Assembly: GCF_946886695.1 (NCBI RefSeq)
Contig: NZ_CAMPJD010000001.1
Span: forward strand, 62,001-126,000
DNA from: an uncultured Pseudoxanthomonas sp.
Lineage (GTDB): Bacteria; Pseudomonadota; Gammaproteobacteria; Xanthomonadales; Xanthomonadaceae
DNA: 64,000 nucleotides
Direction: 5' to 3'
Shown: in pieces, positions 9,575 to 18,678 of the stretch
Numbering within the stretch: position 1 is the first letter of the stretch
How the letters are laid out: every line of letters starts with the position of its first letter
Translations under genes and position numbers: made by a program
Notes under the pieces: model-generated
What the model was told of the DNA's origin: nothing
Database searches by the model: none
Seen by the model: the letters and a program-made list of their open reading frames with translations, nothing else

Positions 9575-10489
9575 ATGTCCGTCAGTACCCGCTCCCCTGC
9601 CCCGGCTGCCACGACACGACGGACCCCCGCGCCGCTTCCCGCAGATGACGGTGCGGCAGGATCGGCAGGACGCGATTTCGAGTTCGACGACCGCGACTTC
9701 CGCCGTGTGGTCGACCTGATCCGCCAGCGTGCCGGCATCGCCCTGGCCGACGGCAAGCGCGACATGGTCTATGGCCGACTGTCACGCAGACTGCGCGCAT
9801 TGGGCCTGCGCAGCTTCAAGGACTACCTCGACCAGTTGGAACGGGACGGTGGAGACGAGTGGCAGGCATTCACCAATGCGCTGACCACCAACCTGACCTC
9901 GTTCTTCCGCGAGCCGCACCACTTCGAGCGGCTGCAGGAAGAACTGGCGAAGCGCCGGAACGACGGCCCGCTGAAGATCTGGTCGTGCGCCGCGTCCACC
10001 GGCGAAGAGCCTTACTCCATCGCCATCACCGCCTGCGAGGCCTATGGCACGCTGACTCCGCCGGTAAGTATCCTGGCCACGGACGTGGACACGCAGGTGC
10101 TTGCCACCGGCGAACGCGGCGTCTATCCGGTCGAGCGCATCGCCGGCCTGGACGACACCCTGAAGCGGCGCTATTTCCAGCGCGGCAGCGGCCCCAACGA
10201 GGGCAAGTGCCGCGTGCATCCGGCATTGCGCCAGCTGATCGACTTCCGCCCGCTCAACCTGCTGACCGCACGCTACGACGTGGCCGGCCCGTTCACGGCG
10301 GTGTTCTGCCGCAACGTGATGATCTATTTCGACAAGCCCACGCAGCGCGGCATCCTGGCGCGCCTGGTGCCGCATCTGGCCGACGACGGCATGCTGTACA
10401 CCGGGCACTCGGAAAACTACCTGCACGCCGCCGACATCATCCAGCCCTGCGGTCGCACGCTGTACCGTCGCGCCGGGACCGGCGCATGA
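9575..10489 (+). CDS. cheR: CheR chemoreceptor glutamate methyltransferase
   Basis: CheR transfers methyl groups from S-adenosylmethionine to receptor glutamates for adaptation. The 304-residue product has a non-conserved proline-rich N-terminal extension of about 35 residues. The all-alpha CheR_N domain follows ([16 protein letters not shown]), then the Rossmann methyltransferase domain with [15 protein letters not shown] and [14 protein letters not shown]. Two nearby receptors end in W-x-x-F pentapeptides, the expected docking motif. The stop overlaps the cheD start (ATGA), so cheR-cheD-cheB form one translationally coupled unit. No strong ribosome binding site is visible before the ATG at 9575, so a later start within the extension is possible. 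Confidence 0.95.
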   Translation: MSVSTRSPAPAATTRRTPAPLPADDGAAGSAGRDFEFDDRDFRRVVDLIRQRAGIALADGKRDMVYGRLSRRLRALGLRSFKDYLDQLERDGGDEWQAFTNALTTNLTSFFREPHHFERLQEELAKRRNDGPLKIWSCAASTGEEPYSIAITACEAYGTLTPPVSILATDVDTQVLATGERGVYPVERIAGLDDTLKRRYFQRGSGPNEGKCRVHPALRQLIDFRPLNLLTARYDVAGPFTAVFCRNVMIYFDKPTQRGILARLVPHLADDGMLYTGHSENYLHAADIIQPCGRTLYRRAGTGA

Positions 10490-11088
10490 GTTCAGCCGCC
10501 GCCTCGTTCGCCGATGGCAGCGTGATGCGCTACCACGACGCCCGCTTCAAGACCGAAGCAGCCAAGCTGCTGCCCACGCAGTACCTGGTGGTGGACAACG
10601 ACACCGCGCTGGTCACCGTGCTGGGATCGTGCGTGGCCGCCTGCATCCGCGACCCGCTGCTGAAGCTCGGCGGCATGAACCACTTCCTGCTGCCGGACGG
10701 CAACGTGGGCGACGGCGCGCCCGCGCGCTACGGCAGCTTCGCGATGGAACTGCTGATCAACGACCTGCTCAAGCGGGGTGCCGCGCGCAACCGGCTGGAG
10801 GCCAAGGTCTTCGGCGGTGCCAACGTACTGAAAGGCTTCACCAGCAATCCGGTCGGCACGCGCAACGCCGAGTTCGTCCGCAAGTACCTGGATGCCGAAC
10901 GCATTCCCGTGGTCGCCGAAGACCTGCGCGGCATCCATCCGCGCAAGGTCTGGTATTTCCCCAACACCGGCCGCGTGGTCGTGCAGCGTCTGCCGCATGC
11001 CCATGATGCCGAGGTCCTGGCCGCCGAATCCGCCGCCCGCGCCCGTCTGTCCAGGGCGCCGGTCACCGGAGGCGTGGAGCTGTTCTGA
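10486..11088 (+). CDS. cheD: CheD chemoreceptor glutamine deamidase
   Basis: CheD deamidates selected glutamines on chemoreceptors, making them methylatable. The 200-residue product carries the catalytic cysteine in [14 protein letters not shown] and the histidine in GGMNHFLLP, and the rest follows the family ([19 protein letters not shown]). The ATG at 10486 overlaps the cheR stop by four bases, and the stop overlaps the cheB ATG by one. The C-terminus is GGVELF; the short receptor at 12431-13621 also ends VELF. The frame is open far upstream of the start as a shadow of cheR; that part is not coding. Confidence 0.96.
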   Translation: MSSAAASFADGSVMRYHDARFKTEAAKLLPTQYLVVDNDTALVTVLGSCVAACIRDPLLKLGGMNHFLLPDGNVGDGAPARYGSFAMELLINDLLKRGAARNRLEAKVFGGANVLKGFTSNPVGTRNAEFVRKYLDAERIPVVAEDLRGIHPRKVWYFPNTGRVVVQRLPHAHDAEVLAAESAARARLSRAPVTGGVELF

Positions 11089-12158
11089 TGAGTAGTCCTT
11101 CCCCCTGCAAGGTATTGATCGTCGATGACTCGGCGGTCGTGCGGCAGATGCTGACCGAGATCCTCTCGCGCGACCCGGGTATCGAGGTCGTCGGGTCCGC
11201 CGCCGATCCGCTGCTGGCGCGCGACAAGATCAAGCGCCTGAATCCCGACGTGATGACGCTGGACGTGGAAATGCCGCGCATGGACGGGCTGGCGTTCCTG
11301 GAGAACGTCATGCGCCTGCGGCCGATGCCGGTGGTGATGATCTCCTCGCTGACCGAGCGCGGCGCCGATACCACGCTGCAGGCGCTGGCGTTGGGCGCCG
11401 TGGATTTCGTGTCCAAGCCCAAGCTCGACGTCGCCAGCGGCCTGCAGGCGTATGCCGACGAGATCATCGCCAAGGTCAAGGCGGCGGCCAAGGCGCGCGT
11501 GCGCCCGATCGCCCGCAGCAACGGCCCACGCACCAGCCTGGACACGGTGTTGCCTTCGCCGCCCGCGTTGCGCTTCCGCACCACCGACCGCCTGATCGCC
11601 ATCGGCGCCTCCGCCGGCGGTACCGAGGCGCTGCGCGTGGTGCTGGAACAGATGCCGGCCGACGCCCCCGCCATCGTGCTCACCCAGCACATCCCGGCCG
11701 GCTTCAGCCGCGCCTTCGCGGAACGGCTGGACCGTCATTCGGCCATGGCCGTGCGCGAAGCCAGCGATGGCGAAGCCATCCTGCCCGGCCATGCCTACCT
11801 GCCCCCCGGTGGCCAGCACATGCGGGTCATCCGCGACGGTGCGCGCTGGCGCTGCCGCATCGACGACGGTCCGGCCGTGAACCGGCACAAGCCGGCGGTC
11901 GACGTGTTGTTCCGCTCCGTCGCACAGAGCGCGGGCGGCAACGCGGTCGGCGCCATCCTCACCGGCATGGGTGACGACGGCGCGCGCGGCCTTCTGGAAA
12001 TGGCCCAGGCCGGCGCGCCGACGCTGGTGCAGGACGAGGCCACCAGCGTGGTCTGGGGCATGCCCGGCGCGGCGGTGAAGCTGGGCGCGGCGAAGGATGT
12101 CGTACCGCTGGAACGCATCGCCCAGCGCCTGCTGGACCTGGCCGCGGCGATCGCCTGA
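11088..12158 (+). CDS. cheB: CheB chemoreceptor methylesterase response regulator
   Basis: CheB removes methyl groups from receptors when phosphorylated by CheA. The 356-residue product has an N-terminal receiver domain ([14 protein letters not shown], phospho-acceptor Asp in [12 protein letters not shown]) and a C-terminal CheB catalytic domain. The expected triad is visible: Ser in [11 protein letters not shown], His in [17 protein letters not shown] and Asp in [12 protein letters not shown]. It is the last gene of the coupled cheR-cheD-cheB unit, and its end is followed within 15 bases by a REP sequence. Confidence 0.97.
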   Translation: MSSPSPCKVLIVDDSAVVRQMLTEILSRDPGIEVVGSAADPLLARDKIKRLNPDVMTLDVEMPRMDGLAFLENVMRLRPMPVVMISSLTERGADTTLQALALGAVDFVSKPKLDVASGLQAYADEIIAKVKAAAKARVRPIARSNGPRTSLDTVLPSPPALRFRTTDRLIAIGASAGGTEALRVVLEQMPADAPAIVLTQHIPAGFSRAFAERLDRHSAMAVREASDGEAILPGHAYLPPGGQHMRVIRDGARWRCRIDDGPAVNRHKPAVDVLFRSVAQSAGGNAVGAILTGMGDDGARGLLEMAQAGAPTLVQDEATSVVWGMPGAAVKLGAAKDVVPLERIAQRLLDLAAAIA

Positions 12159-12172
12159 GGCGCTGGCGCCCT

Positions 12173-12317
12173 TGTAGGAGCGACGTAAGTCGCGACCGCA
12201 CGGCCCGACGCTGCCCTCACTCGCGACACAGGCAAGGTGATGTGGTGGGCAAGGATCCTATTCCGTCAATGCCAACCGCCTCTCCCTCGCGCGGTCGCGA
12301 CTCACGTCGCTCCTACA
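12173..12317 (+). repeat. Inverted pair of GTAG-type REP elements (pair 1)
   Basis: Two 25-bp copies, one direct at 12173-12197 and one inverted at 12293-12317. Each begins TGTAGGAGCGACG and carries the small palindrome GCGAC-GTAA/GTGA-GTCGC. The GTAG heads face outwards. Three similar pairs occur at 16376, 31839 and 54767. The layout matches REP doublets (BIMEs) seen in Stenotrophomonas and relatives. Confidence 0.85.
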
Positions 12318-12374
12318 GGGGCGCTACGACGGTCACAGATCATCCGCAATCCAGAAACCCGCGGACTTCCCGCC

Positions 12375-12401
12375 TAAAGAGCCGAACCCCACGGCCGATA
12401 C
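12375..12401 (+). promoter_or_regulatory. Sigma-28 promoter of the short chemoreceptor
   Basis: TAAAGAGC at 12375-12382, an 11-base spacer, and GCCGATAC at 12394-12401. The predicted leader before the ATG at 12431 is about 22 bases. The promoter excludes the in-frame start at 12242. Confidence 0.85.
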
Positions 12402-12430
12402 TCAACAGTGAGCTTCATCAGAGAGCATCC

Positions 12431-13621
12431 ATGTACTCGCGCATCCTGGTTCGTCTTGCGGCACCCCTCATCCTCACCCTGCTGTTCCCGCTGTCGGTCG
12501 CCTTCGACTGGCCGAACGCGCTGCAGTGGGCCCTGCTGACCTCGCTGACGCTGGCCTGGCTGATCTTCGCCTGGCTGACGGTCACCAACTCGCACCAGAT
12601 TTCGCCCGAGCACGCCAGCGTCGTACGCGAGCAGGACGCCCTGCTGACCGAGCTGCGCCGTTTCGTCAACAACGAGATCGAAGGCTCGCGCAGCGAGATC
12701 GACCGCGCCCGCGAACTGATCCGCGAGGCGGTCAGCAACCTCGGTGGCAGTTTCGATGCGATGAACCGCAAGTCGCGCGAGCAGAGCGCGGCGATCTCCC
12801 GCATCATCGATCGCAACGGCGACGGCGACCGTGCCGGCGTGGACGTGGCGCGCTTCGCCCAGAATGCCAGCCAGCGCATGGAACAGCTGGTCGAGGCGCT
12901 GGAGCAGGTCGCGGGCCAGAGTGGCACCACCGTGCACCACATCGACGACATGGCGCAGCACCTGGACGGCATCTTCTCGCTGCTGGAAGACGTGAAGTCC
13001 ATCGCCGACCAGACCAACCTGCTGGCACTGAACGCCGCCATCGAAGCCGCCCGTGCCGGTGAAGCCGGTCGCGGTTTCGCGGTGGTCGCCGACGAAGTGC
13101 GCAACCTGTCCGAGCGCTCCACGGCCTTCAACGAACAGATCCGCAAGCTGGCACACAGCTCGAAGGAATCCATCGCCAAGGTCCGCGATACCGTGTCGAA
13201 CATGGCGTCCCGCGACCTGGACCGTTCACGGGAGGCCCGCAGCGAAGCCGCCGGCATGCTGAACCAGGTGGCCGCGATCAACGCCTCGCTCGGCGACGGT
13301 ATGCGCGAGGTCTCGATGTGCGGCCATGCCATCGACGCCAGCGTGGCCGATGCCGTCCGTTCGCTGCAGTTCGAGGACATCGCCACCCAGTCGCTGGGCA
13401 GTGCCAACACCCACCTCGACCGCCTGACCGCGATCAACAAGGAAGCCCTCGCCCTGCAGGAACTCCTGCACCGCTCCGGCGGCGCAACCGACAACGAACT
13501 GCTCAGCGCGCTGCGCCTGATCGGCAACCGCCTGCGCGATCAGCGTACCGAGTGGGAGCGCCCGCCGCACAAGCCCGTCGCGCAGCAGAACATGGGTGCC
13601 GGCACGGTGGAACTGTTCTGA
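12431..13621 (+). CDS. Short methyl-accepting chemotaxis protein without large periplasmic domain
   Basis: Receptor-type signalling protein of 396 residues. The N-terminus holds two closely spaced hydrophobic segments (about residues 5-23 and 30-52), leaving only a few residues outside the membrane, so it probably senses through the membrane or a partner. A long helical stretch leads to the MCP signalling domain, whose tip reads [20 protein letters not shown] then [21 protein letters not shown]. This is a different subfamily from the other three receptors. The C-terminus is GAGTVELF, sharing VELF with CheD. It is preceded by a sigma-28 promoter and followed by a strong hairpin, so it is probably monocistronic. 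Confidence 0.92.
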   Translation: MYSRILVRLAAPLILTLLFPLSVAFDWPNALQWALLTSLTLAWLIFAWLTVTNSHQISPEHASVVREQDALLTELRRFVNNEIEGSRSEIDRARELIREAVSNLGGSFDAMNRKSREQSAAISRIIDRNGDGDRAGVDVARFAQNASQRMEQLVEALEQVAGQSGTTVHHIDDMAQHLDGIFSLLEDVKSIADQTNLLALNAAIEAARAGEAGRGFAVVADEVRNLSERSTAFNEQIRKLAHSSKESIAKVRDTVSNMASRDLDRSREARSEAAGMLNQVAAINASLGDGMREVSMCGHAIDASVADAVRSLQFEDIATQSLGSANTHLDRLTAINKEALALQELLHRSGGATDNELLSALRLIGNRLRDQRTEWERPPHKPVAQQNMGAGTVELF

Positions 13622-13652
13622 CGGCGACAGCATCCACACGCAACTGAATCCC

Positions 13653-13690
13653 GACGGGGCGACCAGGATCTGGTCGCCCCGTCGCGTTTC
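13653..13690 (+). terminator. Strong hairpin terminator after the short chemoreceptor
   Basis: Perfect 14-bp stem GACGGGGCGACCAG / CTGGTCGCCCCGTC (13653-13666 and 13670-13683) with a 3-base loop, followed by GCGTTTC. The T tract is weak but the stem is very stable. Confidence 0.75.
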
Positions 13691-13757
13691 TGCCGGCGGT
13701 ACACCCGGCCGCGAATCGCCACTGGCATACTGCAGCCTGGTTGCCCCGCCGCAGACG

Positions 13758-14399
13758 ATGTCGAACCCGCCCTCTTCCCCGCTGCTGTTGCAGTTGTTCC
13801 GGCTGCAGGAAGCCGAGCGCCTCCAGGTGGGACGCGCCCTGCACAATCAGGTCGGGCAGGCACTGTCGGCGATCAAGATGGGCGTGCACCTGGTGCAGTC
13901 CGAGGACGATCCGGCACAGCAGCAGGAAGACCTGCAGGACATCATCCGCACTTGCGACGAGACCGTCGCGATCCTGCGCGACCTGCATGCCACGCTGCAC
14001 CCGCCCCAACTGGAAGCGATCGGGCTGGAGGCCGCGTTGCGCGCCGAGCATGAACGCGTGTTTCCCGGAGCCACGGTGGCGCTCGCCCCGTTGCCGTGCA
14101 TGCCTGCGACCGACACAGCGCTAGTGGCGTTCCGGATCGCGCAGGTCGCCATGCGTGCGGTGGCGGGTGCGGGAGGCCGGCTGGCGCTGGAGCTGGCCGG
14201 CGACGCCGATGCCGAGGGCGGACTCGCCGTCACTCTGGATGCCGATGTCGACGCGGCATGCACCGAACTGCCGCTGCTGCAGGCCCTGGCCGCGACGCTT
14301 GGCGGCGGGCTGGAATCCAGCAGCGGCGGGCGCGGCAGCCGATGGCAACTTCGCCTACCCTATGCGCCTGCACCCGTGACGCCCACCGACACCGCTTGA
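13758..14399 (+). CDS. Degenerate histidine-kinase-like protein (HisKA_3 type)
   Basis: The product has 213 residues. The N-terminal third matches the NarL-family kinase dimerisation/phosphoacceptor helix, with an H-box-like RLQVGRALHNQVGQALSAIK containing the histidine. The C-terminal part sits where a HATPase_c domain should be, but the N box is replaced by FRIAQVAMRAVAGAG and clear G boxes are missing, so ATP binding is doubtful. It may be a phosphotransfer or receiver-binding partner rather than a kinase. Its 3' end overlaps the next gene, a GGDEF-EAL-REC protein, which suggests the two form a phosphorelay pair. The ATG at 13758 starts the conserved part; the frame is open from 13596 without homology. 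Confidence 0.7.
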   Translation: MSNPPSSPLLLQLFRLQEAERLQVGRALHNQVGQALSAIKMGVHLVQSEDDPAQQQEDLQDIIRTCDETVAILRDLHATLHPPQLEAIGLEAALRAEHERVFPGATVALAPLPCMPATDTALVAFRIAQVAMRAVAGAGGRLALELAGDADAEGGLAVTLDADVDAACTELPLLQALAATLGGGLESSSGGRGSRWQLRLPYAPAPVTPTDTA

Positions 14400-16111
14400 A
14401 CACCGAGCACGCCCACCTGCCCCGCCTGCCCCGCCTCGGCGCTGGCGAACCCGACCTGCAGCGGATGGTCGACACCGCGAATGCGGACGGTACGCCGTTG
14501 ATGCTGCTGTACCTGGACATCGACCACTTCCGCTCGATCAACGAGAACATGGGCGTGGAAGTCGGCGATGAAGCGCTGGCGATCCTCAGCGACCGGCTGC
14601 AGCGGTCACTCGGCCCGGAAGCACGCGCCTGGCGCCATGGCAGCGACGAGTTCATCGTGGCGGTGCCGCGCCTGCCGGGCACCTTGCCGCCGGAGCGCTT
14701 CGGCGACGCCTTGCGCGAGCAGATCGAGCTGCCGATGACGGTGCTGCCGTACACGCTGTTCCTGACCGGCACGCTGGGCATCGCGCTGTGCCCGGAGCAT
14801 GCGGACACTGCGTCCGGCCTGCTGCAGTGCGCCGAAAGCGCGATGGAACAGGCCAAGCACGAGGGCATGAACCTGGTGCGCCTGTATCGCCGCGGCGCCG
14901 CGATCACCGCGCGCAGCGACAGCATCATCGCCCGCCAGATCGTCAACGCCATCCAACACAACGAACTGCGCCTGTTCTACCAGCCGCAGATCAACGCCCA
15001 CGACGGCCGCGTGGTGGGCATGGAAACGCTGCTGCGCTGGTACTCGCCCGCGCTCGGCCTGCTGGTGCCGGAACGCTTCATGCACGTGGCCGAGAAGCTG
15101 GGCGTCATCGTGCAGATCGGCGACTGGGTGCTGCGCAATGCCTTCAAGCAGGCACGCGTCTGGCGCGACTGGGGCTTCGACGATTTCGAGATCGCGGTGA
15201 ACGTGTCGACGCTGCAGCTGCTGCGCCCCAGCTTCGTGTCGGAGGTGCTCGAGGCCATGCAGGAGGCCGGCATCCCGCCGCAGATGGTGGTGCTGGAAGT
15301 ACGCCAGAACGCGCTGGCCAAGGACATGAACCTGGTCCACCGCACGCTGGCGCAACTGCACCACGAAGGCGTGCGGCTGACGCTGGACGATTTCGGCATG
15401 GGCGATTCCAACCTGGACTCGCTGGTCCGCTTCTCGGTGGACAAGATCAAGATCGACCGCAACTTCGTGAAGGGCGTGCCGTCCGGCAACCGCGAGGTGG
15501 CCATCACCTGCGCCATCATCGCCATGGGCCACCAGCTGGGCATGAAGGTGATCGCGCACGGCGTGGAGACCGACGTGCAGCTGGGGTTCCTGCGCAGGAA
15601 CCAGTGCGACATGTTCCAGGGGCACCTGTTCGGCGAACCGATGTCGGCCGAAGATGCCGGCGCGGTATTGCGCCGCCGCTACCTGCGCGCAGATGCCTTC
15701 GCCGCCACCAAGCCCGATCGCACCCTGCTGCTGCTGGACGACGAAGAGAACATCCTGCGTTCGCTGGTGCGCCTGTTCCGCCGCGACGGTTACCGCATCC
15801 TGGCCGCCAGCAACGTCACCGATGCATTCGAACTGCTGGCGACCAACGATGTGCAGGTGATCCTGTCCGACCAGCGCATGTCGGACATGAGCGGCACCGA
15901 GTTCCTGGGCCGCGTGCGCATGCTGTATCCGGACACGATACGCCTGGTGCTGTCGGGGTACACCGACCTGGCCACGGTGACCGAGGCGATCAACCGCGGC
16001 GAAATCTACCGCTTCCTGACCAAACCGTGGAACGACGACGACCTGCGCGAACACATCCGCCAGGCATTCACCACCTACGAGCACCAGCCGCACCACCGCG
16101 CGCATGCCTGA
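14342..16111 (+). CDS. GGDEF-EAL-REC protein with degenerate active sites
   Basis: The product has 589 residues. The GGDEF domain (about 40-170) has GSDEF instead of GGDEF. The EAL domain (about 195-435) has ETLLRW, LEVRQ in place of [14 protein letters not shown] for DDFGTGYS and AHGVET for AEGVET, so metal-binding glutamates are lost and phosphodiesterase activity is unlikely. The C-terminal receiver domain (about 460-575) looks intact ([13 protein letters not shown], Asp in [12 protein letters not shown], Lys in LTKPW). It is probably a c-di-GMP-binding or protein-interaction effector switched by phosphorylation. The start is uncertain: ATG 14342 gives a 58-bp overlap with the upstream gene; TTG at 14396 would give the minimal TTGA overlap. 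Confidence 0.85.
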   Translation: MATSPTLCACTRDAHRHRLNTEHAHLPRLPRLGAGEPDLQRMVDTANADGTPLMLLYLDIDHFRSINENMGVEVGDEALAILSDRLQRSLGPEARAWRHGSDEFIVAVPRLPGTLPPERFGDALREQIELPMTVLPYTLFLTGTLGIALCPEHADTASGLLQCAESAMEQAKHEGMNLVRLYRRGAAITARSDSIIARQIVNAIQHNELRLFYQPQINAHDGRVVGMETLLRWYSPALGLLVPERFMHVAEKLGVIVQIGDWVLRNAFKQARVWRDWGFDDFEIAVNVSTLQLLRPSFVSEVLEAMQEAGIPPQMVVLEVRQNALAKDMNLVHRTLAQLHHEGVRLTLDDFGMGDSNLDSLVRFSVDKIKIDRNFVKGVPSGNREVAITCAIIAMGHQLGMKVIAHGVETDVQLGFLRRNQCDMFQGHLFGEPMSAEDAGAVLRRRYLRADAFAATKPDRTLLLLDDEENILRSLVRLFRRDGYRILAASNVTDAFELLATNDVQVILSDQRMSDMSGTEFLGRVRMLYPDTIRLVLSGYTDLATVTEAINRGEIYRFLTKPWNDDDLREHIRQAFTTYEHQPHHRAHA

Positions 16112-16391
16112 GATCCGCAGCGGAACGCAGGACGGCTGGTGCGTGTACCTGCTGGAGTGCCGCAACGGCGCGTACTACGCCGGCATCACCAACCGGCTGG
16201 ACGCGCGCTACGCCGCGCATGTCGCCGGGACCGGCGCCAAGTACACGCGGGCGAATCCGCCGGTAACCCTGCTCGCCAGCCGCAGCTATCCAGATCGCAG
16301 CGCGGCATCCCGCGCGGAAGCACAGCTCAAGCGGCTGCCACGGGCGAAGAAGCTGGCGTTCTTCGATTCGCCCTCTGTAAGAGCGACGTAA
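16104..16391 (+). CDS. GIY-YIG endonuclease-superfamily protein
   Basis: The product has 95 residues, the normal size for stand-alone UPF0213/YhbQ-type GIY-YIG proteins. The motif pair reads CVYLLEC and YYAGITN, followed by the conserved arginine in LDARYAAH and the glutamate in [10 protein letters not shown]. Proteins of this type have nuclease folds, but their cellular role is poorly known. The start overlaps the end of the GGDEF-EAL-REC gene by 8 bases. The last codons and the stop lie inside a REP element (16376-16400), so the C-terminal SVRAT comes from repeat DNA. Confidence 0.85.
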   Translation: MPEIRSGTQDGWCVYLLECRNGAYYAGITNRLDARYAAHVAGTGAKYTRANPPVTLLASRSYPDRSAASRAEAQLKRLPRAKKLAFFDSPSVRAT

Positions 16392-16492
16392 GTCGCGACC
16401 GCGGAAATCAAACAATCTACGAATGGTTCATCGCACGAACCCACGCTCGCGACCACCGCATTGTTCCGGTCGCGACTTACGTCGCTCCTACA
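16376..16492 (+). repeat. Inverted pair of GTAG-type REP elements (pair 2)
   Basis: Copies at 16376-16400 (direct, with GTAA instead of GTAG at the head) and 16468-16492 (inverted). The pair sits between convergent genes, and the left copy supplies the stop codon of the GIY-YIG gene. Confidence 0.85.
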
Positions 16493-16510
16493 GTGATACG
16501 CGTTAATCGC

Positions 16511-17845
16511 TCAAGCTGCGTCGACTGCCGGCTGCCGGATCGGCAGCATGATGCGGAAGCAGGCGCCGGAGCCGGGTTCGTTGCGTACTTCGATGCGGCC
16601 GTTGTGCTTCTTCACGATGCCGTAGGAGATCGACAGTCCCAGGCCCGTGCCGCTGCCCACCGGCTTGGTGGTGAAGAACGGGTCGAAGATGCGCTGCAGG
16701 ATGTCGTCGGGAATCCCATGGCCGCTGTCCTGGATCTCGATCCAGACTTCATCGCCCTCCACCCCCGTACCCACGGTGATCGTCCCGCGCTCGTCGATGG
16801 CATGGCTGGCGTTGAGCAGGATGTTCATGAACACCTGGTTCAATTCCGACGGCCGGCACTGCACCAGGGGCAGCTTGCCGTAGTGCTTTTCCAGGGTGAC
16901 CTTGTACTTCAGCTCGTTCCAGATGATGTTGATGGTGGAATCGAGGCCGGCATGCAGGTCGGCGGACTTCCAGCTGTCGTCGCGGCCCGAGTAGGAGAAA
17001 TCCTTCAGGTTGCGCACGATCGCGGTAACTCGTTCGATGCCCTCGCGCGACTCGGACATCAGCTGCGGCAGGTCGCCGGTGATGAAGTCGATGTCGTAGC
17101 GGGCACGCATCTCCTCGATCTCGGGCAGCATCGTCTTCGGGTCCGGCAGGCGCAGCGCGCGCTCGTAGACTTCGATCAGCGAGAACAGACTGTGCAGGTA
17201 TTCCTGCAGCGATCCGAGGTTGGAGTGCACGTAGCCGATCGGGTTGTTGATCTCGTGCGCTACACCGGCAGCGAGCTGGCCGATGGAGGCCATCTTCTCC
17301 GATTGCACCAGCTGCTCCTGCGTACCGGCCAGTCGCACCAGTGTCTGCCGCAGCTGTGCATGGCGACGCTGGAGTTCCTGCTGGCGCGCATGCGCTTCGC
17401 TGACGTCGTGGAAGACGATCAGACAGTGGCCACCGCCCGGGTTGTCATGGAAGTACGCGCGTACCTGCAGCACCAGGCCGTCGTCGAGCACCAGGTCGCC
17501 GTTCCAGCGGCCGGACTGGCGCGCGGTGGGAATGGCGTCGGGCGGCAGCAGCCGCGACAAGGCGCCGAGCACATCAGGGGAATCCTGCACCAGCGCGCGC
17601 GCCGCCGCGTTGGCGTGCAACGGACGGGCGTCGCCACGGCACAACAGGTAACCGTCGTCCATCAGTTCGGCCAACGCCTTCAGATCGGCGAAGGTCGGGA
17701 CGTCATCCGCAGTGCAGGCTCTGGACGGCTGGTTCAAGGGAGGGGCGGTGGCCACGGACGCATCGGGCGGCGGCGATGGGGCGCCAGTATCCGGCGCGGC
17801 CACGGGAGCGGCAAGTTGCGGCGTCGCAGTTTGCGGATCCGGCAC
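16511..17845 (-). CDS. Soluble PAS-type sensor histidine kinase linked to flgMN
   Basis: Kinase of 444 residues without membrane segments. After a proline/alanine-rich N-terminus comes a PAS-like sensor domain (about 55-165). A coiled linker follows, then HisKA with the phosphoacceptor His in [20 protein letters not shown], then HATPase_c with N box [18 protein letters not shown]1 DSGHGIPDD and G2 [13 protein letters not shown]. All catalytic boxes are present. The start is GTG at 17845, 5 bases after the flgN stop, so it is probably translated from the flgM-flgN transcript and may couple flagellar assembly state to a phosphorelay. No response regulator lies beside it. Confidence 0.88.
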   Translation of the reverse strand: MPDPQTATPQLAAPVAAPDTGAPSPPPDASVATAPPLNQPSRACTADDVPTFADLKALAELMDDGYLLCRGDARPLHANAAARALVQDSPDVLGALSRLLPPDAIPTARQSGRWNGDLVLDDGLVLQVRAYFHDNPGGGHCLIVFHDVSEAHARQQELQRRHAQLRQTLVRLAGTQEQLVQSEKMASIGQLAAGVAHEINNPIGYVHSNLGSLQEYLHSLFSLIEVYERALRLPDPKTMLPEIEEMRARYDIDFITGDLPQLMSESREGIERVTAIVRNLKDFSYSGRDDSWKSADLHAGLDSTINIIWNELKYKVTLEKHYGKLPLVQCRPSELNQVFMNILLNASHAIDERGTITVGTGVEGDEVWIEIQDSGHGIPDDILQRIFDPFFTTKPVGSGTGLGLSISYGIVKKHNGRIEVRNEPGSGACFRIMLPIRQPAVDAA

Positions 17846-17850
17846 CGGGC

Positions 17851-18204
17851 TCAGGCAACCGCGAGCGGACGGGTGGCGGACAGGGTCGCGGTCTGGCCCT
17901 GCGCGTCGTAGGCGCCGCTGCTCTCGGTGCGGCCCAGGTGCCGGAGGGCCCAGTTCACTTCACGGCGGCGCCGGGCAAGCAGGATGCCGTTCGCGTGGTT
18001 CATCTCGGCAAGTTCGGCGAGCCGCCCCTGCAGTTCATCGGGAAAGCCGAAGCCGGCAGCGGCTGCTTCCAGCGCACGCAATGCCTCCAGCTTCTCCTGC
18101 GTGGCGCGCACCAGTGCCTCGACATCATGCTCGAGGATGGCGCGACGCTCCTCTCCCAGTGCCGCGGACAGTCGCTGGAGGGGGGCCGGTGTCATCGCGA
18201 TCAA
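17851..18204 (-). CDS. flgN: FlgN flagellar export chaperone
   Basis: FlgN is the chaperone for the hook-associated proteins FlgK and FlgL, both encoded at the end of the flg operon in this window. The 117-residue all-helical product has the family features: ERRAILEHDVEALVRATQEK near the N-terminus and ANGILLARRRREVNWALRHL in the second helix. It overlaps flgM by four bases (ATGA), placing it in the flgM operon. Confidence 0.9.
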   Translation of the reverse strand: MIAMTPAPLQRLSAALGEERRAILEHDVEALVRATQEKLEALRALEAAAAGFGFPDELQGRLAELAEMNHANGILLARRRREVNWALRHLGRTESSGAYDAQGQTATLSATRPLAVA

Positions 18205-18509
18205 CCGCCCAGCTGGTCGTCCAGTCGCAGCATTCCGTCGGCAATGGCCTCGGGATTGACCTTGTACGTGCCGGCCTGCAGCGCTTCGCGCACGGCCTGC
18301 ACGCGGGCGTTGTCGATGGCGGGGGCCGTGGACAGCTCGCGCTGCATGGCCTGGAGGCTGGCGGCCTCGCCGGTCAGGCGCAGGCTGTCACCACCGGCGC
18401 TGGCTTCCACCGGCCTGGAACGGTCGGCACCCGCGTTGGCAACACGGCCGCTGACGGGACCGGTGGTGCGTACGGCGGCGGGGGGAGTGCCTTCGATTTT
18501 CTGGCTCAT
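18201..18509 (-). CDS. flgM: FlgM anti-sigma-28 factor
   Basis: FlgM binds and inhibits FliA until the hook is complete and FlgM is exported. The 102-residue product starts MSQKIEG and has a disordered Ala/Gly/Thr-rich N-terminal half. The C-terminal half carries the sigma-binding region (NARVQAVREALQAGTYKVNPEAIADGML), the hallmark of the family. Two tandem sigma-28 promoters lie upstream, giving the usual negative-feedback loop. It is the first gene of flgM-flgN-kinase. Confidence 0.94.
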   Translation of the reverse strand: MSQKIEGTPPAAVRTTGPVSGRVANAGADRSRPVEASAGGDSLRLTGEAASLQAMQRELSTAPAIDNARVQAVREALQAGTYKVNPEAIADGMLRLDDQLGG

Positions 18510-18540
18510 GTCGGTTCACCTGTAACAGGGTTCATGGGAG

Positions 18541-18567
18541 ATATCGGCCGCGACTGATCCGACTTTA
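18541..18567 (-). promoter_or_regulatory. Proximal sigma-28 promoter of flgM
   Basis: On the minus strand, TAAAGTCG (18567-18560), an 11-base spacer, and GCCGATAT (18548-18541). It lies 32 bases before the flgM ATG and is one of the best FliA matches in the window. Confidence 0.88.
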
Positions 18568-18631
18568 GTGACGGATGCCGCATTTCCGAGGAAGGACCCG
18601 TTGCTGCCCGGTTTGCTTCCACCCGCGTTCG

Positions 18632-18658
18632 GTATCGGCCGCCCCCGGAACAACTTGA
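18632..18658 (-). promoter_or_regulatory. Distal sigma-28 promoter of flgM
   Basis: On the minus strand, TCAAGTTG (18658-18651), an 11-base spacer, and GCCGATAC (18639-18632). It is 91 bases upstream of the proximal promoter with the same geometry, just after the flgA stop codon. Confidence 0.75.
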
Positions 18659-18678
18659 GGGCGAGGTTGCACTTTTTT

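Noticed and set aside
13734..13758. Possible sigma-54 site before the kinase-like gene at 13758
   Set aside because: GG and GC are 10 bases apart (in TGGTTGCCCCGCCGCA) but the surrounding bases do not match the consensus.
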